Shown piece after piece: positions 1 through 11,320 of a DNA stretch of 64,000 nucleotides (position 1 is the stretch's first letter; every line of letters begins with the position of its first letter). The stretch is taken from NCBI GenBank assembly GCA_051530055.1, contig CM121342.1:6944001-7008000 (forward strand). The letters run 5' to 3'. Origin of the DNA: Neoechinorhynchus agilis. Its lineage: Eukaryota; Acanthocephala. The notes below the pieces were generated by a model. It made no database searches and was not told where the DNA came from. It was given only the letters and a program-made list of their open reading frames with translations. A program made the translations under genes and the position numbers.

Positions 1-4
1 TTCA

Positions 5-1871
5 ATGGAACAGCATGGAAAAGAACCGAAATGCGAGATAACGCACTCGCATCCTATTTTAGCCTTTGGAATACGATGCTACGAAAATGATGCTGTTGGG
101 AAAATGGAATCGATTATTAATTTATTACGATCTGCTCAACGCAATCAAGAAAATTTTGTATTTAGTAATGTCGATCTTAAAGATATTGCGCAATATTTTG
201 TTTTGTTATTTCCTCGAGTCGTAAAGGTAACTGTCCTTCATGAATACGAACAATCATACAGATCGTCAGTACTGAGCAGTTCTTTACTTTATAAACTCAA
301 ACGTGTAAAAGAGTTAAATATAAAGAGAGCTGGAATTGTTAAGATTGATGAAGACGCTTTTAAAGAATTTAAGAGACTTGTTCGACTAAGTTTGAGTTTC
401 AACAGCATATCCTTAATTCCGGCAAAATTCCCACTGCAATTACCGTTATTGAAGATACTCCGTTTATCAAACAATATGCTAACAAGTGAAAGTATAGATG
501 TTATTTGCAGGCTACGATACCTGAAACTATTGGATTTAAGTTATAATTTGATAGATCATTTAGGTTCGTCGCGCTCCGGCTATTTTTACTATCTTGAGGA
601 ATTGTACATAGTTGGAAATCCAATTAAATCCGTATACAAAATGGAATCGTTTAAAAATCTTCGTTATCTCCATATTACGTATCTCGAAAATGTCAACGAT
701 TTATTGAGTTGTAAAGACCAATATTCCAAACTATATGAATTCATGGTCACAAATGGATCGGCTAAAGCGTTTGACACTAATTTGTTAGCTGCAGCGCCTC
801 GACTTGAAAATCTTGAGATTACGAGAAATCAATTAGAATCGATTCCAGCTGGAAACCAACAAACGAATGAAAATATAAAGAAATTTTCGTTGGCGTATAA
901 TCAAATAACATTCATCAACGAAAATGATTTCGATGACTATACAAGTCTTATAGAACTCCATCTTCCGCACAATAGGATTAATGGCTTCCATAGAAATGCA
1001 TTTTCAAAGTTAACGAGATTGAGAGATATATTTCTTGATTATAATCAAATAAAGACGATCAGCTCGGGCAGTTTAAGGAATAATCGCCTACTGGAAATCT
1101 TCTCGATTAGTTACAACCAATTAAATCATGTCCATTGCAAATCACTGAAATACAGGAAACTTCCAATACGTCGATTTGTCTGGAAATCGAATTCGAGATT
1201 TGATTGCAAGAAATTCTCCAACACATTTGATTGCATACGTCGCTTTATGGTTAAATAAAATATCCGCAGTAACCTTCAGCAGAACAAAAAGTTACAAGGC
1301 TCTCGCAAACTTCGGCCTTTATTCGGAATACGTCCCTCAGTCAATTTTGACCGCGTTGAAGATCTATGGTCAAAACGCTACGAGGGTTATATCGCTAACA
1401 AACAAAAATCTGACAACCTTCAGAGAAATAGACATATGGCTAACGATCAATATTTTAATTTCACTCGACTTGACTGATAACCAAATAACTATGCTTGGAC
1501 CAACCGATTTTTCGGGTTTATTCAATCTTAAATATTTGAGTCTTCAATCAAATATAATCACCAAAATAAAATCAGAAGCTTTTGAAGCTGTTAGCCTTTT
1601 GCAAGCTATCGATCTCAGTCAAAACAAACTCAGTACAATTCCAGTTGATGCGTTCGATGGATTGGAAAATCTTATATTTTTTAATCTGGCTGATAACAAA
1701 CTTAGAAGCATACCAGGAAGTCTTCATGATCTAAAAATGCCAAATCTTGTTTTCTTGAATGTTTCAAACAATCAAGTCCAATCCTTTAATATTGAACACT
1801 TCGCAATGATGAGATCACTGGGGCAGATAGTCGTCGAAGGACTGAAAATTGAAGCAATCTTTTATTACTGA
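5..1871 (+). CDS. Leucine-rich-repeat protein, 5' end probably outside window, one frame offset
   Basis: Two overlapping frames encode about 15 leucine-rich repeats of the extracellular animal type (LxxLxLxxNxI/L). Frame one runs 5-1258 and frame two continues to the stop at 1871. The LRR pattern leaves frame one near 1148 and is picked up at once in frame two, where 'YVDLSGNRIRDL' is a normal repeat, so one extra base in the AAA run at 1148-1150 separates them. That may be an assembly error or a real lesion; the only intron that would fit is about 26 nt, too short to believe. The first ATG at 5 is not preceded by a signal peptide and the N-terminal residues are not LRRs, so the true start probably lies upstream. 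No transmembrane segment or kinase follows. A role in ligand binding or adhesion is inferred from the fold only. Confidence 0.75.
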
Positions 1872-2449
1872 ATTGTAAGATTTAATATTAAAACGTTTCA
1901 TTGTAAGAGTCGTTTAAAGATGAGCGCAAGGAACATACAGAAATTAAAGGTGTAACATTTTAATCCATTGATTCAATGACATGAAGAATTTCTTTAGATT
2001 GTAATTCTTGGTGTTTTATCATAAACTGGCTTCTCTCCCTCGAGCACAACACCTTTAAAATTTATCTCCTCGAACGCCTCCGACATTTAGGAATCCCTTC
2101 ACCCGATCTCTACAAATTTTACTTCTGCTTTATTTTACCTTCCCTCGCCTGCGGTTATCCCGTATTTTGCAACGGTTCCAAATCTCAAATCTGTCATCTT
2201 AAAATGTTTCACCAAGGAGCCTCTAAAATTTGCGCATCTGACTTTCCCCTCTCTCACCGAATGCCTTGATGCTATTTTCATAAAACAATCAAAATACCAT
2301 TTTTTAAGTTTTACTGGCAAGCCGGTATTGTTATCATCATTCAATTTTAGTCAATCCCTTTCTTGTCCTGCTTATTTATTTAGTCATAAAGTCAAACCAA
2401 TTAAATCAGCGAAGTGATATAACCACATAGTCTATAATGTCGGTTAAGA
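1872..2449. other. Intergenic, no gene seen
   Basis: AT-rich spacer after the LRR gene. An ATTAAA polyadenylation-like hexamer lies about 20 bases past the stop. A short sequence around 2303-2322 (AAGTTTTACTGGCAAGCCGG) recurs directly at about 2691-2710, on the other side of the SINE-like element. Confidence 0.5.
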
Positions 2450-2640
2450 GTTTGTACATTCCTCCGGATCCTCAGATACCTCCAGGAGGCGGGACTCATC
2501 AGTGAGTTTCCTCCCTTCAGCGGTATTTCGTCCCCTTTGGCTGTGCGTCATTGGTGGTAACGGATTCGAACCACTTGACCCCTAATCGGGATCACGGGCA
2601 TTAGTCCACTTGACCACCTCGACACAACTACGAAATGTCA
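2450..2640 (-). mobile_element. tRNA-derived SINE
   Basis: Read on the minus strand, the segment has an A-box-like GAGGTGGTCAAGTGG (about 2606-2620) and a consensus B box GGTTCGAATCC (2562-2572), the internal RNA polymerase III promoter of a tRNA (closest to Ser/Leu type by eye). The acceptor stem does not pair, so it is not a tRNA gene. The other end carries a motif starting at 2450 (TGTACATTCCTCCGGATCC) that recurs, partly inverted, in elements near 46.7-47.0 and 48.6-48.8 kb. This is a SINE of a family with several copies here. Confidence 0.65.
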
Positions 2641-2889
2641 AACTCAGCCAGTTTATCGACTCAGGGTGAGCACTGTGTTCTTTTTTTTTAAGTTTTACTG
2701 GCAAGCCGGTGACTAAAATTGAATGATAATCAAAATACCTATCAACGAGACCATCACAATTTCTACCTCATTTTATTCCCGTTTTCACACGAGCACAATA
2801 CTTGTAATCCTAATCCGTTTCATCCTCTCTTGACCTCGCACCTCCCTATATCTACGCTCCTTTTTCCATGCTGCCCAATCTTCTCGGAT

Positions 2890-3235
2890 ATCAGAACTTG
2901 AAATGAACCAGAGGAACGACCAACCTTGAAAACGCTCCTGCAAGCAATAAATACAAATTCCCACCAGAACGGACCTCCCAACCCGATATTCTCAAACGAA
3001 CGGACACATTCTCACCCGAACGAACCTCCCCCGACTGGATGGTCCCAACCGAATGGACATCCCTCCAACCAGATATTACCGCCAGAACGGACATCCCTCG
3101 ACTGGATATTTCCATCCTACGGAAACGCTTTTTTGAACAATCGTGAACTTGATTGCTTGTGAGGACCCAAAAGTGCATGGTCCTCCTCTTCCTTCTTTGT
3201 ATTTTTCAACAAAAAACGTGTTATTATACTCGGCT
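2890..3235 (-). repeat. Diverged single copy of the 268-bp satellite, inverted
   Basis: On the minus strand this stretch aligns in order with the monomer of the 34.2-35.8 and 58.2-60.6 kb arrays: the segment around the AACACGTTTT motif, the GGGTCCTCA motif, and the CAGGAGCG / GGTTCATTTCAAGTTCTGA motifs are all recognisable. Its middle is expanded by a degenerate short repeat (GAACGGACATCCCTCGACTGG-like) at about 2960-3110. It shows that the satellite monomer also exists as a dispersed unit. Confidence 0.55.
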
Positions 3236-3429
3236 TCGTCCGGGATACATTTAGAGTCCTGTGCTTTACATCTCGTACGAACACCAGCATTAGTGGTCAT
3301 TACAGAGCTCTTAGATAGCCGGATAGTTTTTGTATTTGGTGAAGAAATGAACAAATTGTTCGGAAAAGTTGTCCATTTGAAAAGCATGGGAATGTCGACA
3401 TGTGAGGTACAGGGGAATGTGATTGGAAA

Positions 3430-3478
3430 AACAAACTGATGATGAACCCGACGTGATTCGAAACGTCTTTAATAAATA
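3430..3478 (+). ncRNA. Hammerhead-ribozyme-like core (degenerate)
   Basis: The sequence has CTGATGA (conserved core) followed 17 bases later by CGAAACGTC, the second half of a hammerhead core. Between them AACC...GATT can form a weak stem II with one mismatch. Such motifs are known in Penelope-like retroelements and retrozymes. Related 'GTCCGACGAAAC' motifs lie at 15607, 15786, 15968, 16146, 21980 and 30131. Stem I and III partners are not obvious, so activity is doubtful. Confidence 0.3.
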
Positions 3479-3533
3479 ATCATTTACTGGGTGAAGACCT
3501 AAACAATAATTCCGAAAAGCATAAGGTTTCTAA

Positions 3534-3677
3534 ATGGATGCCTGCAACCATATTAATGGACATAGCGAATGCCAAACTAATCGGGAATTGCAGCCGTTTG
3601 ATCTCACTCGTAATGAAAGGTATTGTAGGGTTGAACACATCCATGACTGTAGCACAACCTTTCATAATCTTTGCTAA
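3534..3677 (+). CDS. Small cysteine-rich ORF, unrecognised
   Basis: A 47-codon ORF starting at an ATG has five cysteines (residues 4, 13, 31, 39, 47) with polar spacing and little low-complexity sequence, which is unusual for a chance ORF in this AT-rich spacer. It could be one exon of a secreted cysteine-rich protein or a relic of one. No signal peptide, splice partner or family was identified. Confidence 0.2.
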   Translation: MDACNHINGHSECQTNRELQPFDLTRNERYCRVEHIHDCSTTFHNLC

Positions 3678-4158
3678 AAAAGCGAGTCCCATTACACAAT
3701 TTTGGAGGATCAATATTGCGCAAAGGCATATTATATGCTCCAATTTTAAGACACAGATTCTACGGAGGAAGTTTTGAGGTTCATGCGAATTCAGAAATTC
3801 TGTTGGAAAGAATACATTTTGTGCAGGATTTGTGAGAGTGTCGATAGATTTGTAATGTCTAGGAGGTGCCTGGAATCCACTGTCATTTTGGGGAGCCAAA
3901 AAGATCTTTGAAAGAGCCATTCATGTTGTGTATAATTGACATGAATTGTGGGGGAAAACGTGGTCTTGTAGCTCGTTAAAATTGGCAACAACACTGCAAA
4001 AGGATGTGTCAAATTAAATCAGGCCAACCTTCCCGTCTCCAAGCGTAAGATTGAACACTAAGAATAACCTTTGTGACTTATTTAAATAAGTGAGATGATT
4101 TAAGACATGCATTCAGTAAGTCGTCAGCAGCTGTAGATTTTGGAATCACGATAAATGT

Positions 4159-4440
4159 CTACCGGTAGTCACAAATCAAAGAATTATTAAAACGCAGATC
4201 TTGCGGTGTTTGACAAACATCTCCATTGTTTTCTTTCCATACACGGCCGAATGAACACCCGCGGTCCACCGATTTCGGTCTGGAAAGCAGCAGATCGGCC
4301 ACGAGATTACACCGAAATCGAAATAGTCCTGGGGGAGTAGTGAATGGTACACCTCGTCGAATGCTTTCGACCAATCCAATTGATTTGGCGGCTGAAGTAA
4401 GAGGCAGTATTGTCGAGGTTGCGTAGGGGCGTGTCATAAA
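4159..4440 (-). mobile_element. LINE (non-LTR retrotransposon) reverse-transcriptase fragment
   Basis: The minus strand encodes 'DWSKAFDEVYHSLL', the palm-domain motif (D-x-S-K-A-F-D-x-V-x-H) of LINE reverse transcriptases, followed by a short stretch compatible with the next RT block. Only about 90 codons remain and frames shift within them. No endonuclease, YADD box or 3' end is visible nearby, so this is a decayed 5'- and 3'-truncated fragment. Confidence 0.65.
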
Positions 4441-4873
4441 TGCAAAATACGGCGCCGGTTGCAGAAAATTTAGCCGGAAGCCGCATTTGAGACTCGGTAC
4501 ATTCTCCTCGTATTAAAAAAAATAGTCGTAAAATGCACTTTTGATATTGTTTCATCTTTTGTTCCCTCGTTGTTTCGTAGACACCCACTTCTGTGTATTT
4601 ACAAGAACAGAATCATAAACTGGAAATGAAAACAAGTTTGCGTTTAATTTCGTTTTATTCTCTAACCATACATCGTTAAAGTTTCCCTGAGTATTCATTG
4701 GGATTCTAAACGACAGAATAAACCTATTGGACACTTCATTGGTTTTAGTATTCATTGACGTTCATTTCTATTTCCACAAACGATTTAAGTGATATTTTGG
4801 GCGTAAATATTTTTGAATTGATGTCTTGGATTATTATCTTCGGCGGGGAAAAGATACTTTCTTTTGATTTAAA

Positions 4874-5022
4874 TTCACTAATTTATTTCCTCGATATTTC
4901 ACCTCCTGGATAATTCCGACATTTTCTCAAGGTTTCGTAAAGATTTGCGAAATAATGATAAACCTTGTTAAAATGTCGGAATTTTCCGAGAGGTCAAATA
5001 TCGACGAAATAAATTAGTGAAT
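4874..5022. repeat. Imperfect foldback (inverted repeat), possible MITE
   Basis: Arms of about 62 bases (4874-4935 and 4960-5022) are reverse complements with a few mismatches and small gaps, separated by a loop of about 24 bases. The outer ends are TTCACTAATTTATTTC and its complement. There is no coding capacity. Size and form match a miniature inverted-repeat element. Confidence 0.6.
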
Positions 5023-5094
5023 TTTTGAATCTGGGGGGTGGCAAAATTATCAAAAAAGAAAGCCTTTTTGTGCATTGCTTGTCCATTTTCCGAC

Positions 5095-6245
5095 TATGGG
5101 AAACGCGTTCTCCGTTTTTGGATTAAAAAATCTCCTTTTTTATTGTCTTGGTGACCGTTTTAAGTGCTGTTTTGAACATTTTGGACACTTCATTGACGTT
5201 CATCTCGATTTTCCACAAACGATTCAAGTCTTTTTCAGATCTCCTTTTCTTCGCTTGGTGACGGTTTTAAGTGCTATTTTGAACATTTTGGACACTTCAT
5301 TGACGTTCATCTTTATTTTCCACAAACGATTCAAGTCTTTTCAGATCTCCTTTTTTTATTGTCTTGGTGACGGTTTTAAGTGCTATTTTGAACATTTTGG
5401 ACACTTCATTGACGTTCATCTCGATTTTCCACAAACGATTCAAGTCTTTTTCAGATCTCCTTTTTTTCGCTTGGTGACGGTTTTAAGTGCTATTTTGAAC
5501 ACTTTGGACACTTCATTGACGTTCATCTCGATTTTCCACAAACGATTCAAGTCTTTTTCAGATCTCCTTTTTTTATTGTCTTGGTGACGGTTTTAAGTGC
5601 TATTTTGAACACTTTGGACACTTCATTGACGTTCATCTCGATTTTCCACAAACGATTCAAGTCTTTTTCAGATCTCCTTTTCTTCGCTTGGTGACGGTTT
5701 TAAGTGCTATTTTGAACACTTTGGACACTTCATTGACGTTCATCTCCATTTTCCACAAACGATTCAAGTCTTTCAGATCTCCTTTTCTTCGCTTGGTGAC
5801 GGTTTTAAGTGCTGTTTTGAACATTTTGGACACTTCATTGACGTTCATCTCGATTTTCCACAAACGATTCAAGTCTTTTTCAGATCTCCTTTTCTTCGCT
5901 TGGTGACGGTTTTAAGTGCTATTTTGAACATTTTGGACACTTCATTGACGTTCATCTCGATTTTCCACAAACGATTCAAGTCTTTTTCAGATCTCCTTTT
6001 CTTCGCTTGGTGACGGTTTTAAGTGCTATTTTGAACATTTTGGACACTTCATTGACGTTCATCTCGATTTTCCACAAACGATTCAAGTCTTTTTCAGATC
6101 TCCTTTTTTTATTCACTTGGTTACGGTTTTAAGTGTTATTTTGAACATTTTGGACACTTCATTGGCGTTCATCTCCATTTTCCGCAAACGATTCAAGTCT
6201 TTTCAGATCTCCTTTTTTTTCTTGGCTTGGTGAGTGTTTTTATTG
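5095..6245. repeat. Tandem array, ~108-bp unit, about 10 copies
   Basis: The motif GAACATTTTGGACACTTC recurs at about 5174, 5280 and 5391 and then at similar spacing to 6143, with unit lengths of 106-111. Units differ by T-run length and a few substitutions. A diverged outlier lies at 4725-4800. The last unit runs directly into the D-lactate dehydrogenase promoter region. The long ORFs across it (for example 5075-5587) change frame with unit length and are not treated as genes. Confidence 0.9.
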
Positions 6246-6404
6246 TTATTTTGGAGAACGCAAATGATTTTCTATTCTCGAATGACCGCAAGACGCTTGC
6301 GTGCTCGCATAAATCCGTGTGAGACGTGTCATTATTTTTCTTGAGATGGCGTAGCTGGGCCATAAATAGATTTTCCCATTTGGCGTCTGTGTGTGCGTGC
6401 GCTC

Positions 6405-6412
6405 TATAAAAG
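6405..6412 (+). promoter_or_regulatory. TATA box of the D-lactate dehydrogenase gene
   Basis: TATAAAAG lies 48 bases before the ATG at 6453. An initiator-like TTTTCAGG sits at 6441-6448, which predicts a 5' UTR of only about 10-20 nt. The same TTTTCAG could instead be a splice acceptor of a 5' UTR intron. Confidence 0.6.
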
Positions 6413-6452
6413 CCTTCGTTTCTCTCGCTCCCGCATCCATTTTTCAGGCGAT

Positions 6453-7481
6453 ATGGCACCTTTTAAGCTGTTGATGTTCGACTCGAAGCAGTACGACGAA
6501 GATTACTTCAATTTAAAGTTGAAAGCCTTGAATCTGGACCAAAAGATTGAAATCACTTATAAAAGTGTTCGCCTTAATGAAGAAGAGGCTCAAAAAGTGT
6601 CTGGATTCGACGGTGTTTGTCTTTTTGTGAACGATGTTTGCGACGAAGCTACAGTCAGCGCATTGGCCTCAAATAAGGTTAAACTTTTGGTTCTAAGATG
6701 TGCTGGATTCAACAATGTTGCCGTCAAACACGCTAATTCTCTGGGTCTAAAGGTTGTCCGTGTACCGGCCTACAGTCCATTCGCAGTAGCAGAACATTCA
6801 GTCGCTCTCTTATTGACCCTCAATCGACACCTTCACACTGCATACAACCGCGTCCGGAACTCTAATTTCTCCCTGGATAACCTTGTTGGATTCGATCTTC
6901 ATGGTAAAACTGTTGGCGTCGTCGGTACTGGTAAAATCGGCAAGTGTGCCATTGCCATCTTTAAAGGATTCGGTTGCCATGTTCTCGCTTTCGATATCTA
7001 CGAAGATAAAGAAACTGCTTCCAAACTTCAATACGAATACACCAGTCTTGATCGTCTGTTAAAAGAAAGTGATGTGATCAGCCTGTATGCTCCTTTGACT
7101 AAAGAAAATTATCATATGATCAATTCGGAATCAATCAATAAAATGAAACATGGAGTCTACATTGTCAATACCGGTCGTGGTCCACTCATTGACGCAAATG
7201 CACTATTGGAAGGATTGAAAAATGGAAAAGTCGGTGGAGCTTGTTTAGATGTTTACGAAAATGAATCAGGAGTATTTTATAATGACATGTCTTCTAAAGT
7301 TCTCCAAGATGATGTATTAGCGAGATTTATCAATATGCCCAATGTTATCATCACTTCGCATCAGGCTTATTTGACCTCGGATGCTTTGGATGCCATCTCT
7401 TGTTGCAGTCTTTGCAATATTAAAGAATTCTTGGAGGAAAAGACGCTTACTAATGTTGTCACTGATGAAATGGTCATTTAG
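6453..7481 (+). CDS. D-lactate dehydrogenase, bacterial LdhA type, NAD-dependent
   Basis: The 342-residue protein belongs to the D-isomer 2-hydroxyacid dehydrogenases, which reduce pyruvate to D-lactate with NADH. The Rossmann motif GTGKIG is at residues 158-163. The catalytic arginine is in NTGRGPL (R242), the glutamate in LDVYENE (E269) and the acid-base histidine in TSHQAYLT (H303). The stretches NFSLDNLVGF before the Rossmann motif and the YENES...QDDV segment resemble E. coli-type fermentative LdhA much more than animal 2-hydroxyacid dehydrogenases such as CtBP, GRHPR or PHGDH. The length matches LdhA (about 330). The CDS is intronless, unlike several neighbours, but has a TATA box upstream and AATAAA at 7507-7512. 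Cytosolic fermentation or redox balance is inferred. Horizontal acquisition is plausible but untested. Confidence 0.88.
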   Translation: MAPFKLLMFDSKQYDEDYFNLKLKALNLDQKIEITYKSVRLNEEEAQKVSGFDGVCLFVNDVCDEATVSALASNKVKLLVLRCAGFNNVAVKHANSLGLKVVRVPAYSPFAVAEHSVALLLTLNRHLHTAYNRVRNSNFSLDNLVGFDLHGKTVGVVGTGKIGKCAIAIFKGFGCHVLAFDIYEDKETASKLQYEYTSLDRLLKESDVISLYAPLTKENYHMINSESINKMKHGVYIVNTGRGPLIDANALLEGLKNGKVGGACLDVYENESGVFYNDMSSKVLQDDVLARFINMPNVIITSHQAYLTSDALDAISCCSLCNIKEFLEEKTLTNVVTDEMVI

Positions 7482-7506
7482 AAGTTTGGTAAGTGCTTTT
7501 TCGCGA

Positions 7507-7512
7507 AATAAA
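7507..7512 (+). terminator. Polyadenylation signal AATAAA of the D-LDH gene
   Basis: A canonical AATAAA lies 26 bases after the TAG stop at 7479-7481. The remaining spacer to 7740 holds nothing recognisable. Confidence 0.5.
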
Positions 7513-7739
7513 CAACAACATTTTATTCCGTTCTCAAAAATATCCATGAGTGAAGGTGAAATTGTTTTTAGAAAATTCTCAATAAAACTGATTGGCGCTT
7601 TTTTTACAATAAAAATATCATCGAATTTTGGAATTTAAACAGAATTTTAGATTCTAACGTCATTTTTTAAGATGTGCTAAGCAACCTTTTCAATTTGAAG
7701 CAGAAAAAACTGCCACCAACTAGAATAAAGTGCACAAAA

Positions 7740-10700
7740 ATCAAAGGTTAATTCAGAACAAAAGAACCGAAATTTATACCACACTGCACCTTACAACATT
7801 GGGACTTGTTCGTTTAATCTGACCTCAGCCTCGATTTTATCCGCTTATTACCCCGGAATCGACCTTATTTCTATTGGGGAAATTTTGTTCCGATTACACT
7901 CAAATCAAAGGTTAATTCAGAACAAAAGAACAGAAATTTACACCACTCTGCACCTTACAACATTGAGACTTGTTCGTTTAATCTGACCTCAGCCTCGATT
8001 TTATCCGCTTATTACCCCGGAATCGACCTTATTTCTATTGGGGAAGTTTTGTTCCGATTACACTCAAATCAAAGGTTAATTCAGAACAAAAGAACAGAAT
8101 TTACACCACTCTGCACCTTACAACATTGAGACTTGTTCGTTTAATCTGACCTCAGCCTCGATGTTATCCGCTTATTACCCCGGAATCGACCTTATTTCTA
8201 TTGGGGAAGTTTTGTTCCGATTACACTCAAATCAAAGGTTAATTCAGAACAAAAGAACAGAAATATACACCACTCTGCACCTTACAACATTGAGACTTGT
8301 TCGTTTAATCTGGCCTCAGCCTCGATTTTATCCGCTTATTACCCCGGAATCGACCTTATTTCTATTGGGGAAGTTTTGTTCCGATTACACTCAAATCAAA
8401 GGTTAATTCAGAACAAAAGAACAGAAATTTACACCACTCTGCACCTTACAACATTGAGACTTGTTCGTTTAATCTGACCTCAGCCTCGATTTTATCCGCT
8501 TATTACCCCGGAATCGACCTTATTTCTATTGGGGAAGTTTTGTTCCGATTACACTCAAATCAAAGGTTAATTCAGAACAAAAGAACAGAAATATACACCA
8601 CTCTGCACCTTACAACATTGAGACTTGTTCGTTTAATCTGACCTCAGCCTCGATGTTATCCGCTTATTACCCCGGAATCGACCTTATTTCTATTGGGGAA
8701 ATTTTGTTCCGATTACACTCAAATCAAAGGTTAATTCAGAACAAAAGAACAGAAATATACACCACTCTGCACCTTACAACATTGAGACTTGTTCGTTTAA
8801 TCTGACCTCAGCCTCGATGTTATCCGCTTATTACCCCGGAATCGACCTTATTTCTATTGGGGAAGTTTTGTTCCGATTACACTCAAATCAAAGGTTAATT
8901 CAGAACAAAAGAACAGAAATTTACACCACTCTGCACCTTACAACATTGAGACTTGTTCGTTTAATCTGACCTCAGCCTCGATGTTATCCGCTTATTACCC
9001 CGGAATCGACCTTATTTCTATTGGGGAAATTTTGTTCCGATTACACTCAAATCAAAGGTTAATTCAGAACAAAAGAACAGAAATTTACACCACTCTGCAC
9101 CTTACAACATTGAGACTTGTTCGTTTAATCTGGCCTCAGCCTCGATTTTATCCGCTTATTACCCCGGAATCGACCTTATTTCTATTGGGGAAGTTTTGTT
9201 CCGATTACACTCAAATCAAAGGTTAATTCAGAACAAAAGAACAGAAATTTACACCACTCTGCACCTTACAACATTGAGACTTGTTCGTTTAATCTGACCT
9301 CAGCCTCGATTTTATCCGCTTATTACCCCGGAATCGACCTTATTTCTATTGGGGAAGTTTTGTTCCGATTACACTCAAATCAAAGGTTAATTCAGAACAA
9401 AAGAACAGAAATATACACCACTCTGCACCTTACAACATTGAGACTTGTTCGTTTAATCTGACCTCAGCCTCGATGTTATCCGCTTATTACCCCGGAATCG
9501 ACCTTATTTCTATTGGGGAAATTTTGTTCCGATTACACTCAAATCAAAGGTTAATTCAGAACAAAAGAACAGAAATATACACCACTCTGCACCTTACAAC
9601 ATTGAGACTTGTTCGTTTAATCTGGCCTCAGCCTCGATGTTATCCGCTTATTACCCCGGAATCGACCTTATTTCTGTTGGGGAAGTTTTGTTCCGATTAC
9701 ACTCAAATCAAAGGTTAATTCAGAACAAAAATATACACCACTCTGCACCTTACAACATTGAGACTTGTTCGTTTAATCTGACCTCAGCCTCGATGTTATC
9801 CGCTTATTACCCCGGAATCGACCTTATTTCTATTGGGGAAGTTTTGTTCCGATTACACTCAAATCAAAGGTTAATTCAGAACAAAAGAACAGAAATATAC
9901 ACCACTCTGCACCTTACAACATTGAGACTTGTTCGTTTAATCTGGCCTCAGCCTCGATTTTATCCGCTTATTACCCCGGAATCGACCTTATTTCTATTGG
10001 GGAAATTTTGTTCCGATTACACTCAAATCAAAGGTTAATTCAGAACAAAAGAACCGAAATTTACACCACTCTGCACCTTACAACATTGAGACTTGTTCGT
10101 TTAATCTGACCTCAGCCTCGATGTTATCCGCTTATTACCCCGGAATCGACCTTATTTCTATTGGGGAAGTTTTGTTCCGATTACACTCAAATCAAAGGTT
10201 AATTCAGAACAAAAGAACAGAAATATACACCACTCTGCACCTTACAACATTGAGACTTGTTCGTTTAATCTGGCCTCAGCCTCGATTTTATCCGCTTATT
10301 ACCCCGGAATCGACCTTATTTCTATTGGGGAAATTTTGTTCCGATTACACTCAAATCAAAGGTTAATTCAGAACAAAAGAACAGAAATTTACACCACTCC
10401 GCACCTTACAACATTGAGACTTGTTCGTTTAATCTGGCCTCAGCCTCGATTTTATCCGCTTATTACCCCGGAATCGACCTTATTTCTATTGGGGAAGTTT
10501 TGTTCCGATTACACTCAAATCAAAGGTTAATTCAGAACAAAAGAACAGAAATTTACACTATTCCGCACCTTACAACATTGAGACTTGTTCGTTTAATCTG
10601 ACCTCAGCCTCGATGTTATCCGCTATTACCCCGGAATCGACCTTATTTCTATTGGGGAAGTTTTGTTCCGATTACACTCAAATCAAAGGTTAATTCAGAA

Positions 10701-11320
10701 CAAAAGAACAGAAATATACACCACTCTGCACCTTACAACATTGAGACTTGTTCGTTTAATCTGGCCTCAGCCTCGATTTTATCCGCTTATTACCCCGGAA
10801 TCGACCTTATTTCTGTTGAGGAAGTTTTGTTCCGATTACACTCAAATCAAAGGTTAATTCAGAACAAAAGAACCGAAATTTACACCACTCCGCACCTTAC
10901 AACATTGAGACTTGTTCGTTTAATCTGACCTCAGTCTCGATGTTATCCGCTTATTACCCCGGAATCGAGCTTATTTCTGTTGAGGAAGTTTTGTTCCGAT
11001 TACACTCAAATCAAAGGTTAATTCAGAACAAAAGAACAGAAACATACACCACTCTGCATCTTACAACATTGAGACTTGTTCGTTTAATCTGGCCTCAGCC
11101 TCGATTTTATCCGCTTATTACCCCGGAATCGAGCTTATTTCTATTGGGGAAATTTTGTTCCGATTACTCTCAAATCAAAGGTTAATTCAGAACAAAACCG
11201 ACATTTGCACAACTCCGCACCTTACAACATTGAGACTTGTTCGTTTAATCTGGCCTCAGTCTCGATGTTACCCGCTTATTACCCCGGAATCGACCTTATT
11301 TCTATTGGGAATTTTGGGTA
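7740..11320. repeat. Satellite array, 164-bp unit, about 22 copies
   Basis: The unit contains AAAGGTTAATTCAGAACAAA and CCGCTTATTACCCCGGAATC at a steady 164-bp spacing. Most units differ at only a few positions (for example GACCTCAGCC/GGCCTCAGCC, GGGGAAGTT/GGGGAAATT). The last two or three copies (10.9-11.3 kb) are more diverged. Open frames of 64-133 codons recur across units, but 164 is not a multiple of three and the frames have no conserved start, so I read them as artefacts of a stop-poor monomer. Confidence 0.95.

Noticed and set aside
5-1871. LRR gene as the missing C-terminal part of TONSL
   Set aside because: It is 35 kb away on the opposite strand, and its repeats are of the extracellular type rather than the TONSL type.
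2560-2625. Functional tRNA gene
   Set aside because: A and B boxes are present but the acceptor and anticodon stems do not pair, and related copies occur; a SINE explains it better.
3480-3920. 146-codon minus ORF
   Set aside because: No family resemblance; it overlaps the cysteine-rich plus-strand frame and transposon debris and looks like a chance ORF.
5075-5906. 170-codon and 71-72 codon ORFs in the ~108-bp array, both strands
   Set aside because: Frame is set by chance in stop-poor units of varying length; no start context or conserved product.
6453-7481. Bacterial contamination as the source of the D-LDH gene
   Set aside because: The gene has a TATA box and AATAAA, no operon neighbours or Shine-Dalgarno, and lies between satellites and spliced animal genes.
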